Part shown: one piece after another, positions 10,014 to 19,325 of the stretch | Layout: the number at the start of each line of letters is the position of its first letter | Numbering within the stretch: the stretch's first letter is position 1 | NCBI GenBank assembly: GCA_016196035.1 | Contig: JACPYM010000024.1 | Span: forward strand, 58,347 to 122,346 | DNA: 64,000 bases | Reading direction: 5' to 3' | Origin: Acidobacteriota bacterium | Lineage (GTDB): Bacteria; Acidobacteriota; Blastocatellia; RBC074 | Program-made: the position numbers and the translations under genes | Notes under the pieces: model-generated | Told to the model about the DNA's origin: nothing | The model's database searches: none | What the model saw: only the letters and a program-made list of their open reading frames with translations

Positions 10014-11735
10014 TTATTTCTTCGGCTTCGCGCCCTCTTCAAATACAACCTCGCCATTCACCACGGTCAACGCACAGCGCGTTTTCAAAATTTCAGATTC
10101 GGGAATCGTCATGATGTCCGCCGACAGCACCGTCAAATCAGCCAGCTTGCCAATTTCAATCGTGCCGCGCGACTTCTCTTCAAAGGCCGCAAAGGCCGCC
10201 CAGAGCGTGAACATTTTCAACGCCTGTTCGCGTGTGACTTTTTCTTCGGGATGCCAGCCTGCGCCCGAAAAGCCCTTGGCGTCCTTGCGCGCGACCGCCG
10301 CATAAAACTCGATCATGGGTTCGCCGCGTTCAACCGGCGCATCCGAACCGCCCGCGATGACGTTGCCCTGTTTCAGAAACGTCTGCCAGGCATACGCGCC
10401 CTTCAACCGTTCCATCCCCAGCCGCGCCGGCGCGAAGTGCAAATCGCCGATGGCGTGCGAGGGTTGCATCGAAGGGATGATTTTCAGTTTGGCAAAGCGT
10501 GGGATGTCATCGGGATGCACGATCTGGGCGTGTTCGATGCGCCAGCGCGGATCGTCGCGCGTGGTGCGTTCGATGGGCGCGACCTCGTTGAAGGCGCGTT
10601 CGTACCAATCCAGGATCGTGCGATTGGCGCGGTCGCCGATGGCGTGGACTTCGACTTGAATGCCTTTCTTCAACGCCTCGCGCAACAGCGGCATGACCTG
10701 CTCTTCTTTCTGCGTTAGGAAGCCGTTGGTGTCGTGATCGGCGTAATTTTCGAGCAGCGCCGCGCCTTTGGAACCGAGCGCGCCGTCAATGCTGATCTTG
10801 ATCGTGCGCACTGTCAGCCGTTGGTCGTAGAGGCCAAGCTGCGGCCCTTCTTTCAACAAGCGCTGCGCATCGGCGCTCGGCCCGCGAATGGCTTCATACA
10901 GGCGAATCTTCAACTTCCCTTCCCCGTACAGCCGCTTGGCCATTTCGACTTGATCGTAGCCGACACCCGCGTCGTGCACCTGCGTCCAACCGAGCGCGAG
11001 GCTGCGCTGATCGGCCAGGATGAGCGCGCGTTCGTTATCTTCTTTGGTTGGGCCGGGAATCAGGCGTTGCACCAAACCCTGCGCGCGGTCGAGCAGCATG
11101 CCGTTGGGTTCGCCGGTTTGCTTGTCCTTCATGATTTCGCCGCCAAACGGGCTGGCCGTCGTTTTATCAATGTTCGCAAGTTTGAGCGCCGCGCTATTGA
11201 CGACGGAACCGTGTCCATCAGCGCGCGTCAAAACGACCGGATTGTTTGGCGCGATCTTGTCGAGGTCTTGGCGCGTCGGAAACGCTTGCGGTTGCCAGAA
11301 CGTCTCGATCCAGCCGCGCCCCGTCACCCATTCGCCGGGCTTGGCCTTGTCCACGCGCGCTTTCACTTTGGCGAGGAAATCGGCCAGGCTGGTCGTGCCT
11401 TCCAGATTCAAATTCATTTCGCGGAAACCGACGCCGCTGAAATGATAGTGCGCGTCGGCGAAGCCCGGATAGACGGCCTTGCCCTTCAAATCAACCACGC
11501 GAGTCGTCTTGGCCTCGAACTTTTTCACGTCGGCGGTCGAGCCGATAAAGACGATGTGGCCGTAGCGTATGGCGACGGCTTCGGCCTTGGGTTGCGCGTC
11601 GTTGACGGTGTAAACGACGCCGTTTTTCAGGACGAGTTCAGCGGGTTCGGGTTTTTCAGGTTGTTGCGCCGTGCCGTGCGTGAAGGCGGCAAACGCCGTC
11701 AGCGTGATGAGCAGAAACAGGGCCGTGATTCTCAT
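10014..11735 (-). CDS. Secreted amidohydrolase, YtcJ-like amidohydrolase_3 family
   Basis: 573 residues from the ATG at 11735, behind GGAG; the longer frame upstream lies in repeat-rich DNA. A signal peptide (MRITALFLLITLTAFAAF) is followed by the family's N-terminal beta domain (LVLKNGVVYTVND). Metal-site motifs FADAHYHFSG, VEVHAIGDRANR, RIEHAQIVHPDD and GGSDAPVERG are all present. Family members hydrolyse C-N bonds in amides or formamides; the substrate is not predictable. The gene is monocistronic and isolated by repeats on both sides. Confidence 0.88.
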   Translation of the reverse strand: MRITALFLLITLTAFAAFTHGTAQQPEKPEPAELVLKNGVVYTVNDAQPKAEAVAIRYGHIVFIGSTADVKKFEAKTTRVVDLKGKAVYPGFADAHYHFSGVGFREMNLNLEGTTSLADFLAKVKARVDKAKPGEWVTGRGWIETFWQPQAFPTRQDLDKIAPNNPVVLTRADGHGSVVNSAALKLANIDKTTASPFGGEIMKDKQTGEPNGMLLDRAQGLVQRLIPGPTKEDNERALILADQRSLALGWTQVHDAGVGYDQVEMAKRLYGEGKLKIRLYEAIRGPSADAQRLLKEGPQLGLYDQRLTVRTIKISIDGALGSKGAALLENYADHDTNGFLTQKEEQVMPLLREALKKGIQVEVHAIGDRANRTILDWYERAFNEVAPIERTTRDDPRWRIEHAQIVHPDDIPRFAKLKIIPSMQPSHAIGDLHFAPARLGMERLKGAYAWQTFLKQGNVIAGGSDAPVERGEPMIEFYAAVARKDAKGFSGAGWHPEEKVTREQALKMFTLWAAFAAFEEKSRGTIEIGKLADLTVLSADIMTIPESEILKTRCALTVVNGEVVFEEGAKPKK

Positions 11736-11899
11736 TGCGATTCTCCGGTGGAAGTGGTTGTTGAGTGTTGACGTGGCCGTGATTGTAGCCGGTTGGTGTG
11801 ACAATCCAAAATTCGCCGTCACAGATTGGGGCACATTTGGTAGGCCTATGCGAAATTCACGGTTTGTGGCTTCAACGGGTTTAGCGCCAGCGGTGCGGC

Positions 11900-12025
11900 A
11901 TGTTTATAGGTTTGATGCGCCAACATTTCTAAGCTCCAGAGGAGCGACATCTGACACATTTCGCTCCTCTGGAGCTTTGGGAAATCACTGCACGGATACT
12001 ATAAACATTAGGCTCCTACGGAGCC
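11900..12025 (+). repeat. Nested palindromic repeat with AGCTCC/GGAGCG hairpins
   Basis: A perfect 17-bp stem (11931-11947 with 11961-11977, 13-base loop) lies inside a 9-bp outer stem ATGTTTATA/TATAAACAT (11900-11908 with 12000-12008). It is followed by a third perfect hairpin GGCTCC-TAC-GGAGCC at 12011-12025. It occupies the gap between the amidohydrolase start and the end of the response regulator gene. This layered palindrome is typical of dispersed bacterial repeat elements. Confidence 0.8.
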
Positions 12026-12062
12026 GGGATTGCCGCTGCTGAAAGCGGTCTTGTGCGGCTTT

Positions 12063-12425
12063 TCAAGCCAGCATTTTCGCCCTCAGCATTCCGAAATCGA
12101 GCGGCTTGGTAAAGTAATCGTCGCAGCCATACGCCACCGCGCGTTGCTGGTATTCGGCGCTGCCATACGCCGTAATCATAAACACGCGCAGGTGTTGGTG
12201 TTTCGCTTTGATCGCTTTCAGCAAGTCCAGCCCGTTCATGCCCGGCATATTGATGTCTGACAGAATGAGCGAAACATCGCCCACCACTTGTTCCAACAAA
12301 GCGAGCGCCTCTTCCGCCGACAGCGCAAAGTAAAACGCAATCTGCCCCGCGCGCACTTCGCGGCGAAAGCGTTGCTCGAATAACAAGCGCACGTCAGCTT
12401 CGTCGTCTACGACCATGACTTTCAT
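12063..12425 (-). CDS. Stand-alone response regulator receiver protein
   Basis: 120 residues comprising only a receiver domain: the acidic pocket in MVVDDEADV, the phospho-acceptor Asp in LILSDINMPGMNG, Thr/Ala in MITAYG, and Lys in DDYFTKPLDF. With no output domain it probably acts through phosphotransfer or protein binding. Its ATG overlaps the end of the histidine kinase gene by 4 bp, so that kinase is the obvious partner. Confidence 0.93.
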   Translation of the reverse strand: MKVMVVDDEADVRLLFEQRFRREVRAGQIAFYFALSAEEALALLEQVVGDVSLILSDINMPGMNGLDLLKAIKAKHQHLRVFMITAYGSAEYQQRAVAYGCDDYFTKPLDFGMLRAKMLA

Positions 12426-15400
12426 TGTGCGTTCCTCCCGTTGCGCGGCAGGCGCACGATGAATTCGGTGAACTCGCCCGGCTCGGTTTCCACTTCCAAT
12501 TGTCCGTTGTGTTGCTGCACCACGATGTCGTGGCTGATCGAAAGACCCAAGCCCGTTCCCTGCCCGGTCGGTTTCGTGGTGAAAAACGGATTGAAAATCT
12601 TCTCGCGCACTTCGGGCGGAATGCCCATCCCGTTGTCGCGGATGCGAATTTCCACCGCATCGCCGAGATTCACCGTACTCACGCGCAGTTTCGGCACAAA
12701 GCCTGCGCCGTTCTTTTTCGCTTTGTCGTTCACGGCATAACAGGCGTTGTTCAGCAGGTTGAGAAACACTCGGCTCAGGTCTTGCGGGATGGCTTCGACC
12801 GTTCCGGCATCGCTCGCCAGGGCGCGTTCGATGGTGACGTTGAAGGACGAATCCTGCGCGCGCATGCCGTGATAGGTCAGGTTCACGTATTCATCCAGCA
12901 TCGCGTTGATGTCGGTCGCCTGGCGCTCGCCCGCCTGTCCGCGCGAATGCAGCAGCATGCTGCGCACAATGCCGTCGGCGCGTTTGCCGTGTTCGTTGAT
13001 CTTTTTGGCATTACCGGTCAGATCGTCGAGCAGGTCTTCGATGTTTTCGAAATCTTTCTCAGGAATCGCGGCTTTGTGTTTGTTGATGTCTTCGCGCAAT
13101 TCGTCCATCAGTTCCACCGACAGGTCGGCGAAGTTGTTGACGAAGTTCAGCGGATTCTTGATCTCGTGCGCGATGCCTGCGGTTAAGGCTCCGAGCGAAG
13201 CCAGTTTTTCCTGCACCACTAACTGGTCTTGTGTCGCCTTGAGATGGTGATAAGCATCGGCGTTGTCGAGCGCAATCGAAGTATAAGCCGCGAGGTTTTC
13301 GAGCAGATCGAGGTGGTAATTGGTGTAAGCGTTCGGCTTGAAACTTTGCACCGTGATGACGCCCAGCACGCGATCTTTCATCATCAGCGGCAGGTACATC
13401 ATCGAAGCGGGCGCAGTCGAAATCCCGCCGCCTTCCAGATTCCGGCGCGGCTCTTCGTAATGCGTAAGGTATTTGGAATACTCCGTCGCTACGTCGTTGA
13501 TGAACACGGGCTGACGATGCTCAAGGCACCAGACGGGAAACTGGTTGCGGTCGTGCGTATCGCGGGTATAAGGCGCGTAACGTTTCCCGCTTTCCATCGC
13601 CAGCCGGTAATCAATCTCGTGGCGTTCGGGATGGTAAAGGCCGACGCCGAAGATGGTCGCGTCTACCAACTGATTTACGTGTTCATAGAGCCGCAGGAAG
13701 ATCGTGTCCAGATCGAGCGAAGAGGTCAGGTCTTTGCCGATTTCGCTGAGCAGTTCGACGTTCTTGTTGCGTTCGTTTTCGGCTTGCAGCGTTTTGGCTT
13801 GTGCCGCAGCGGTTTCGGCGCGCAACTGGGCTTCGCGCAACGCGGATTTCTCACGTTCACGCGCCACGACGCGACGACGGATCAACCGTGTAACCGCATA
13901 TCCCAAACCCGCCAGCGCCAACGCATAAGCGCAATACGCCCACCAGGTGCGATACCAGGGCGGCAGAATCGTCAGGCGGTATTCGGCTTCGGTGCCTGCC
14001 TGCCCCAGCGCATTCAGCGCCTTGACGCGAAAGCGATAGCTGCCCGGCGGCAGGTTCGTGTAATCGCGCCGCGTTTCCAACGTCCAGGCTGACCAGTCGC
14101 GGTCAAAGCCTTCGAGCATGGTTTGAAATTGATTGCGCGTCGGGTCTTCCAGACTCGCCGCCGCATACTCAAAGCGCAAGGAGTTCTCGCCATACGCAAC
14201 CGGCGACACACCCTGCGCCGCCGCGTTGCCGCCACCACCGGCATACAGCAATGTCTTGGCTTGTTCGCCTGCTGTCACGCGCCGCACCAGCACCGGAAAG
14301 CCTTCGTTGCTGTTCCGAACCTGTGCCGGATCGTAGCGGTAGACGCGATCCTGCCCCCCCAGCCACAACACGCCGTCCTCGTCTGTATGCAGCCAGATTA
14401 CACGACCATCGCCGATGCGCTGCAAGATTCGCTCATTCATTTTGAAGCTGCCGTCGCTTTGCCGTTGAAGCAGCACCGGGCGCACGCCGAAGTTGACCCA
14501 AAGGCTTCCGTCCGGCGCTGTCGCTAGGGTGTATTCTTCAGGAGAACCGCCCGTCGGAACCGCACCAAAGAGTTTAGATTCCACGAACCGTCCGGTTGCG
14601 GCGTCGAACTCGCGGACGCCGTTGCGAGAAGCAAAAATGACGCGCCCGGCTGCTCCATGCACACTGACGCCGCCATCTGTCGGCAGCCCATCGGCCTTGC
14701 CGAAGCGCTTCACTTCCGGGTTCAACAAGGAATCGCCCTGCAAGCGCACGCGCACCACGCCCTGAGATTCCGTGCCCAGCCACAACAATCCCGGTTCCGG
14801 CTCTACGATAGATCGGACTATCGGCATTTTTGCCACCAGCCCCTCATCTACCCAGCGCCCCGCAACGTCCCATCGAAAGGACGCCAGTCCTTCGCCAGTG
14901 GCGAGCCAGATGCGATTGGCATTCTGCCGAGCATGGGCCATTGCATAGGAACCAGCATCAATAGCTTCATTGTGAAGAAATGGTGTCGCGGTATTCCCCG
15001 TTATCTGCAAGATGCCATCACGACTGCCTGAGGCAAGCAGCCTGTCGCCATGCACCAGCAAGCCAAACGTCGCTTGCGACTCAGAACCCGGCACAGGCCG
15101 GAACATACCGGTCGCGGAGTCCAGACGGCCAATGCCGGATGTGGTTGCTGCGTACAAATCGCCGCGATACCGAACGAGGTCATTGATGAATGCCGACATG
15201 CCCGCCACCGCGCCAAATTCGGTCAGCGGAGACGCGACCTCGACTTTCGCTATCCCGTTCTGCAACCCCAGCCAGAGCGTACCCACCCGGTCAATAAAGA
15301 CACCCAGTACGCCGTCAGATGGAAGGACTGCGACACGATCCAGATAGCGTCGGGTCTTGCCGTTGTGTTCCAGAATCAGAAAACCGCCCGTGAGTGTGCC

Positions 15401-16291
15401 TAAGCCCAAAGCGCCATCACTAAGAATCGCACCTCGGTAAAGTTTCTGCTTGAGCAATAGCGGCGCGGCTTCCGTCACAAAGGGCGTGAGAACGGGGCGG
15501 CTGCCGCTATCGTCCAACAAGAAGAGTTGGCCACTGCGCAGCCCCAATAAACTTTGTTGTGCGTTCTGAGCGCCAGCCTCTTCATGCGGCAGCATCACTC
15601 TGATTGCACTATCGCCGGTTTGCTCTTTCAGTTCGGGCAGTGGCAGCGGCTTCAGTGTATCGCCCGCCAACTGCTGTAACCCCTCCCCAATCGCGGTGAC
15701 ATAGAGCTTTCCGAACATGTAAAACGCCCGGATAAAGCCTGTCGCAGGTTTCCAACTTTTGACGCGCCATCCTTGCCCGTCCGGTGTCAGCCGGAAGAGA
15801 CGCTCGCGCGCCAGGAAGTAAACGCCTTCCGGTGTCGTCTGAACCGCTTGCACATCCTGAAAAGCACGATCTGCCTGCGGCACGAACTCCAACAGCGAAA
15901 CGAACTTCATCGCGCCAGTCTTGTCCGGTTGCAGATAGCCGAAATCCCCTGTTTCGCCTACGAAAATGCGCCCGTCCGATCCCTTGTCCAGCGCACGAAC
16001 AATAGCGCTGTGCGGTGTCGCTATAGTGCGCCAGGACGTTCCATCGTATTCCAGGACTCCGTTGCCGCTACCGGCGTAGAGAATCCCCCGGTCATCTTGC
16101 GCGAACGACCAGATTTGCGGGGTTCCGCGATAATCCTGCGGGCTGAACCAGGTGACGAAGGGCAAGCCCGTCTCGGCGCGTTGGCGGTCGGGCGGAACGG
16201 TGGGTTTTTGTCCCTGCCCCTCTGGCGGAAATGCCAGCAACAGGCCAAGCAAGAAGGCGATGGTTAAGGTTGTGTGTTTCATCGTTTTCAT
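12422..16291 (-). CDS. Propeller-type periplasmic sensor histidine kinase with GAF domain
   Basis: About 1289 residues. After a signal peptide comes a long beta-propeller sensor (roughly 40-740, with two-component-regulator propeller repeats) and a Y_Y_Y domain (GFDRDWSAWTLETRRDYTNL). One membrane helix follows, then a coiled coil, a GAF domain, a HisKA domain with GALTAGIAHEIKNPLNFV, and a HATPase domain (NLLNNACYAVND, IRDNGMGIPPEVREKIF, GTGLGLSISHDIV). It would sense an extracytoplasmic signal and phosphorylate the receiver at 12063-12425. Starts at 16300, 16291 or 16282 are possible. The longer open frame upstream reads into a REP hairpin and was rejected. Confidence 0.9.
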   Translation of the reverse strand: MKTMKHTTLTIAFLLGLLLAFPPEGQGQKPTVPPDRQRAETGLPFVTWFSPQDYRGTPQIWSFAQDDRGILYAGSGNGVLEYDGTSWRTIATPHSAIVRALDKGSDGRIFVGETGDFGYLQPDKTGAMKFVSLLEFVPQADRAFQDVQAVQTTPEGVYFLARERLFRLTPDGQGWRVKSWKPATGFIRAFYMFGKLYVTAIGEGLQQLAGDTLKPLPLPELKEQTGDSAIRVMLPHEEAGAQNAQQSLLGLRSGQLFLLDDSGSRPVLTPFVTEAAPLLLKQKLYRGAILSDGALGLGTLTGGFLILEHNGKTRRYLDRVAVLPSDGVLGVFIDRVGTLWLGLQNGIAKVEVASPLTEFGAVAGMSAFINDLVRYRGDLYAATTSGIGRLDSATGMFRPVPGSESQATFGLLVHGDRLLASGSRDGILQITGNTATPFLHNEAIDAGSYAMAHARQNANRIWLATGEGLASFRWDVAGRWVDEGLVAKMPIVRSIVEPEPGLLWLGTESQGVVRVRLQGDSLLNPEVKRFGKADGLPTDGGVSVHGAAGRVIFASRNGVREFDAATGRFVESKLFGAVPTGGSPEEYTLATAPDGSLWVNFGVRPVLLQRQSDGSFKMNERILQRIGDGRVIWLHTDEDGVLWLGGQDRVYRYDPAQVRNSNEGFPVLVRRVTAGEQAKTLLYAGGGGNAAAQGVSPVAYGENSLRFEYAAASLEDPTRNQFQTMLEGFDRDWSAWTLETRRDYTNLPPGSYRFRVKALNALGQAGTEAEYRLTILPPWYRTWWAYCAYALALAGLGYAVTRLIRRRVVAREREKSALREAQLRAETAAAQAKTLQAENERNKNVELLSEIGKDLTSSLDLDTIFLRLYEHVNQLVDATIFGVGLYHPERHEIDYRLAMESGKRYAPYTRDTHDRNQFPVWCLEHRQPVFINDVATEYSKYLTHYEEPRRNLEGGGISTAPASMMYLPLMMKDRVLGVITVQSFKPNAYTNYHLDLLENLAAYTSIALDNADAYHHLKATQDQLVVQEKLASLGALTAGIAHEIKNPLNFVNNFADLSVELMDELREDINKHKAAIPEKDFENIEDLLDDLTGNAKKINEHGKRADGIVRSMLLHSRGQAGERQATDINAMLDEYVNLTYHGMRAQDSSFNVTIERALASDAGTVEAIPQDLSRVFLNLLNNACYAVNDKAKKNGAGFVPKLRVSTVNLGDAVEIRIRDNGMGIPPEVREKIFNPFFTTKPTGQGTGLGLSISHDIVVQQHNGQLEVETEPGEFTEFIVRLPRNGRNAQ

Positions 16292-16313
16292 CCAGATCAT
16301 TATTCGCGCACCG

Positions 16314-16412
16314 TGTGGGGCAGGATTTAATCCTGCCCTACATCTCAACCGTGTGGGGCAGGATTAAATCCTGCCCCACAGCCCTACAGCCCTACAGCCC
16401 TACAGCCCTACA
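16314..16412 (+). repeat. Two REP hairpins plus an 8-bp tandem repeat, 3' side of the RAYT gene
   Basis: Two near-identical palindromes at 16314-16342 and 16352-16380 carry the core GGGGCAGGATT-AATCCTGCCC. They are followed by about four copies of GCCCTACA up to about 16412, running into the transposase stop codon. The same hairpin recurs twice on the other side of the RAYT gene and, as a variant, at 50631-50667. Confidence 0.92.
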
Positions 16413-17142
16413 GGTCTGCGCGCCGCCAGCTCCAGGGCCACGCCTGCCATTCTTTCACCAGTCCCGCTTTGACGGGGTTATTAAGAACGTAACGAATCGT
16501 GCGCTGCCATTCTTCGTGGTTGCGACTGTAACGGTCATAACTTTCTTCCTGCCAAAATGCGCCCGTGCGTCCGAGCAAAAGATTGGCTTCGCGGGCGGAA
16601 TACCGTTTGATCGAATGCATGATCGAAGCCAGCGAATGAAACGTGACGGCGACAAATTGCCGTTGCCCGTCTTCATCTGTTGTCAGATAGCCCGGCTTGC
16701 GGTCACGATCTTCCACCAGTTTGTGGTTCAAACATGCGGTCTTTCCGGCTTCCGTATCAGGCAGCGGCATGAGTACGGTGTGTACGTGATTCGACATCAC
16801 ACAGTAAGCGTCGAGCCGGTAACGTTCGCCATCCAGATGGTGAAAGGCTCCTTTGACGAGCGCGGCAATACGGTCATCTTTGAGCCAATGCGGGCCTTCG
16901 CTGGTGTTGTGCAAATAGTCTTCGAATCTTTGAAACCAGCGCTGCTCACGCGCCAACGCCTGCTCATCTTCGCTGGCTTCTGCCAGGTCTTCATAGATCG
17001 AATCCAATTCTTCACGCAGTGTCAGCCAGACTTCGTGCGGAATCGAATCGGCCAACCGGAACGTGAGAAAGAACGTGGCGCCAGGCGGTTGAAGGTGCGG
17101 CAGGCGGCGGCGGTATTGTTGTTTGTACTTCAACGTATTCAT
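16408..17142 (-). CDS. REP-associated tyrosine transposase (RAYT, Y1/IS200-like)
   Basis: 244 residues from the ATG at 17142; the open frame continues upstream through a REP hairpin, which is not credible coding sequence. Features: GATFFLTFRLADSIP at the N-terminus, the HUH motif in CVMSNHVHTVLMPLP, and IRYVLNNPVKAGLV near the C-terminus carrying the expected catalytic Tyr. RAYTs are single-copy domesticated Y1 transposases that mobilise REP hairpins. Two REP hairpins on each side make this a REP/RAYT locus. It splits the SpoIIE-phosphatase gene from the histidine kinase gene. Confidence 0.92.
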   Translation of the reverse strand: MNTLKYKQQYRRRLPHLQPPGATFFLTFRLADSIPHEVWLTLREELDSIYEDLAEASEDEQALAREQRWFQRFEDYLHNTSEGPHWLKDDRIAALVKGAFHHLDGERYRLDAYCVMSNHVHTVLMPLPDTEAGKTACLNHKLVEDRDRKPGYLTTDEDGQRQFVAVTFHSLASIMHSIKRYSAREANLLLGRTGAFWQEESYDRYSRNHEEWQRTIRYVLNNPVKAGLVKEWQAWPWSWRRADL

Positions 17143-17156
17143 ACGTTTTCCGCGCG

Positions 17157-17246
17157 ATGTGGGGCAGGATTCAATCCTGCCCCACATATCATTCCGGTTC
17201 ATAAGTCTTCCGCGCGGTGTAGGGCAGGATTTAATCCTGCCCTACA
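17157..17246 (+). repeat. Two REP hairpins, 5' side of the RAYT gene
   Basis: Palindromes at 17157-17187 and 17218-17246 share the GGGCAGGATT/AATCCTGCCC core with the pair at 16314-16380. The first is directly upstream of the RAYT start and the second abuts the stop of the phosphatase gene at 17250. Confidence 0.92.
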
Positions 17247-17249
17247 CCT

Positions 17250-18401
17250 CTACTGATACCGCACGCCCAGCACCGTCATATCATCCGAAGCCGGAGCGCC
17301 TTCGGCGAACGCGGTCGCTGCTTGCGTCACCGCCTGCACCAATTCCTCGACGCTCAAGGACGAACTGCGTTCACTGAGCAATCGCACCAGCCGCTCTTCG
17401 CCGTATTCTTCCTGTCGCGGATTCATCGCTTCGGTGATGCCGTCGGTGAACAGCAACAGCGTGTCGCCCGCCGCAAGCTGCACCGTCGCCGTGTCGTACT
17501 TGACCGTCCTGAGCATCCCCAACGGCAATCCGCTCGCGGCGTTCAGCGTTTGCACCTGATCGCCCCGCACCAGATACGGCGGATTGTGTCCGGCGCGGCT
17601 GTATTCCAATTGTCCGGTCGCCAGATCGAGGATGCCGTAAAAACAGGTGACGAAGTGCGATGTAGCGCGACGCTCGCCGTACAGAAACTGATGGGCTTCG
17701 TGCAAGCATTCGCGCGGCGACAAGCCTTTGCTCGCCGCTACGCGCAACACCGTGCGGCTGACGGCCATAAACAGCGCCGCCGCGATGCCCTTGCCCGACA
17801 CATCGCCGATGGTGAACGCCAGCCGCTGGTCATCAAGCAGGAAGCAATCAAACAAATCGCCGCCGACCTCTGCCGCTGGAATCATCGCGCCATAGACCGA
17901 CAGGCGTTCGTGGTTTGGGAAGACATGCGGGACGAGCGCAGACTGAATGCTGCGCGCCAGTTCCAGTTCGCGTCCAAGGCCGAGCAGGCGGTCACGATCC
18001 TGCGCCGCCTGTTTGCGTTCGACGGCTTCGGCAATGGCGCGGTCGAGCGTGATTTCCAAATCCTGAAAATCAATCGGCTTGGTGATGAAATCAAACGCGC
18101 CGCGATTGAGCGCCGTGCGGATGTTCGGCATATCGCCATACGCCGAAACAATCACGGAACGCAGCAGCGGATGCGCTTCACGCAAGCGCGACAGCAGCGT
18201 CAGCCCATCCATCACGGGCATATTGATGTCGGTGAGCACGACGTCAACCAGATGGTCGGCTTGTAATATGGCGAGCGCCTCTGCGCCGTTGCTGGCGAAT
18301 TGAAAGGTGAGCAAATCCGCGCGAATGCGTTTGCGGAAGCGTTGCGTGATGAGAATTTCGAGGTCGGGTTCGTCGTCTACGACAAGGATTTTGTGTGGCA
18401 T
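17250..18401 (-). CDS. Receiver-SpoIIE/RsbU-type PP2C phosphatase
   Basis: 383 residues from the ATG at 18401. The N-terminal receiver has VVDDEPDLEIL, phospho-acceptor Asp in VVLTDINMPVMDG, and Lys in FDFITKPIDF. A short coiled linker leads to a PP2C-like SpoIIE domain with GGDLFDCFLLDD, FTIGDVSGKGIAAALF, YSRAGHNPPYLV, LLLFTDGITEAM and SDDMTVLGVRY. Such proteins dephosphorylate anti-sigma-factor antagonists in partner-switching pathways. It points away from the ECF sigma gene at 18705, across a 300-bp divergent region with no other evident gene. Confidence 0.93.
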   Translation of the reverse strand: MPHKILVVDDEPDLEILITQRFRKRIRADLLTFQFASNGAEALAILQADHLVDVVLTDINMPVMDGLTLLSRLREAHPLLRSVIVSAYGDMPNIRTALNRGAFDFITKPIDFQDLEITLDRAIAEAVERKQAAQDRDRLLGLGRELELARSIQSALVPHVFPNHERLSVYGAMIPAAEVGGDLFDCFLLDDQRLAFTIGDVSGKGIAAALFMAVSRTVLRVAASKGLSPRECLHEAHQFLYGERRATSHFVTCFYGILDLATGQLEYSRAGHNPPYLVRGDQVQTLNAASGLPLGMLRTVKYDTATVQLAAGDTLLLFTDGITEAMNPRQEEYGEERLVRLLSERSSSLSVEELVQAVTQAATAFAEGAPASDDMTVLGVRYQ

Positions 18402-18704
18402 GTTGTGTCCAAGTTCCCATTCCGTACTGCTGAATTGTTGGCGCGCCACCAAGCGGGCCGTGTTGGCCTTCCTGGTTTTGGGGATAGTACAACAGCCGCG
18501 AATGTGCTCAATAGCAGCCGCCGCGAAACCGCGAATAATGTTCGCTCCGGCGTTGTCACTGATTTTTTTTCAGCACCGGGAAGAATCCAACGCCCTGTGC
18601 CGTCTAAACGTTTGTGAGCAGTTGCAGGCGGGCAGACAACGCGCCTCGTCAAAACAGCGGAGTGAGTACAGAATTGCGTGGAGCTAGTCGTTGAACAATT
18701 GAGC

Positions 18705-19322
18705 ATGGAGAAACGCGCCGCGATGAGTGAGCAACACAGCAGGGCCAGCGAGCAATGCCTGATCGCCGCCTGCCAGACGGGCGACCGCGAGGCGTTCCGC
18801 CAATTGTTCGAGGCCTATCAAGAGCGCGTCTGGGCCATTGCCATTCATTACACCGGCGAAGAACAGGCGGCGCGCGACATCACGCAGCAGGTCTTTTTGA
18901 AACTCTTCGCCGCGCTCAACCAGTTCCGCCATGAGGCCAATTTCACGACCTGGCTGTACCGGCTGGTCGCCAACGTTTGCCTGGATGAACAGCGCAAACA
19001 GCGGCGTTTTCTCTCATTCGATTTTTGGCGGCGCGCTGATGATGACGAAGAGTTGAATCCCGCCGATTGGCAACAAGCGCGGCAGTTTCAGGATGGGTTG
19101 CAGGAGCAGCGCTGCACGCAAGTGGAAATGGCGGCGGCGGTGCGGGCGGCGATCAAAGAGTTGAGTCCGCCGCTGCGCATCGCCATTTTGCTGAAGTATT
19201 TTGAAGATATGTCATACGAAGAAATGGCGCGCGCGCTCGACTGTTCGCCGGGCACGGTAGCGTCGCGTTTGAATCGGGGGCACAAGGCGTTGGCCGCGCG
19301 GCTGGCGCATTTGCGGCAATGA
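18705..19322 (+). CDS. ECF-type RNA polymerase sigma factor
   Basis: About 205 residues; starts at 18678 (GTG), 18705 or 18723 are possible and none has an ideal ribosome binding site. Region 2 shows LFEAYQERVWAIAIHYTG and ARDITQQVFLKLFAALNQFR with FTTWLYRLVANVCLD. Region 4 shows LSPPLRIAILLKYFEDMSYEEMA and the HTH DCSPGTVASRLNRGHKAL. It directs polymerase to specific promoters and is presumably held by the downstream membrane anti-sigma factor, which starts 3 bp after its stop. Confidence 0.93.
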   Translation: MEKRAAMSEQHSRASEQCLIAACQTGDREAFRQLFEAYQERVWAIAIHYTGEEQAARDITQQVFLKLFAALNQFRHEANFTTWLYRLVANVCLDEQRKQRRFLSFDFWRRADDDEELNPADWQQARQFQDGLQEQRCTQVEMAAAVRAAIKELSPPLRIAILLKYFEDMSYEEMARALDCSPGTVASRLNRGHKALAARLAHLRQ

Positions 19323-19325
19323 ACG

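Noticed and set aside
10734..11771. Long plus-strand open frame (345 codons) opposite the amidohydrolase gene
   Set aside because: It is the antisense shadow of a gene with full catalytic motifs; composition is Arg/Gly/Asp-rich with no domain or ribosome binding site.
16292..16348. Extended N-terminus of the histidine kinase reading MRCRAGLNPAPHG
   Set aside because: It translates a REP hairpin; signal-peptide starts at 16300, 16291 or 16282 are more credible.
16612..16760. RAYT gene considered as a complete IS200/IS605 element
   Set aside because: No accessory tnpB and no single pair of terminal hairpins; duplicated REP hairpins on both sides fit a domesticated RAYT.
16314..17246. Repeated palindromes considered as a CRISPR array
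   Set aside because: Only two hairpins on each side of a transposase gene, no regular spacers and no cas genes; they are REP elements.
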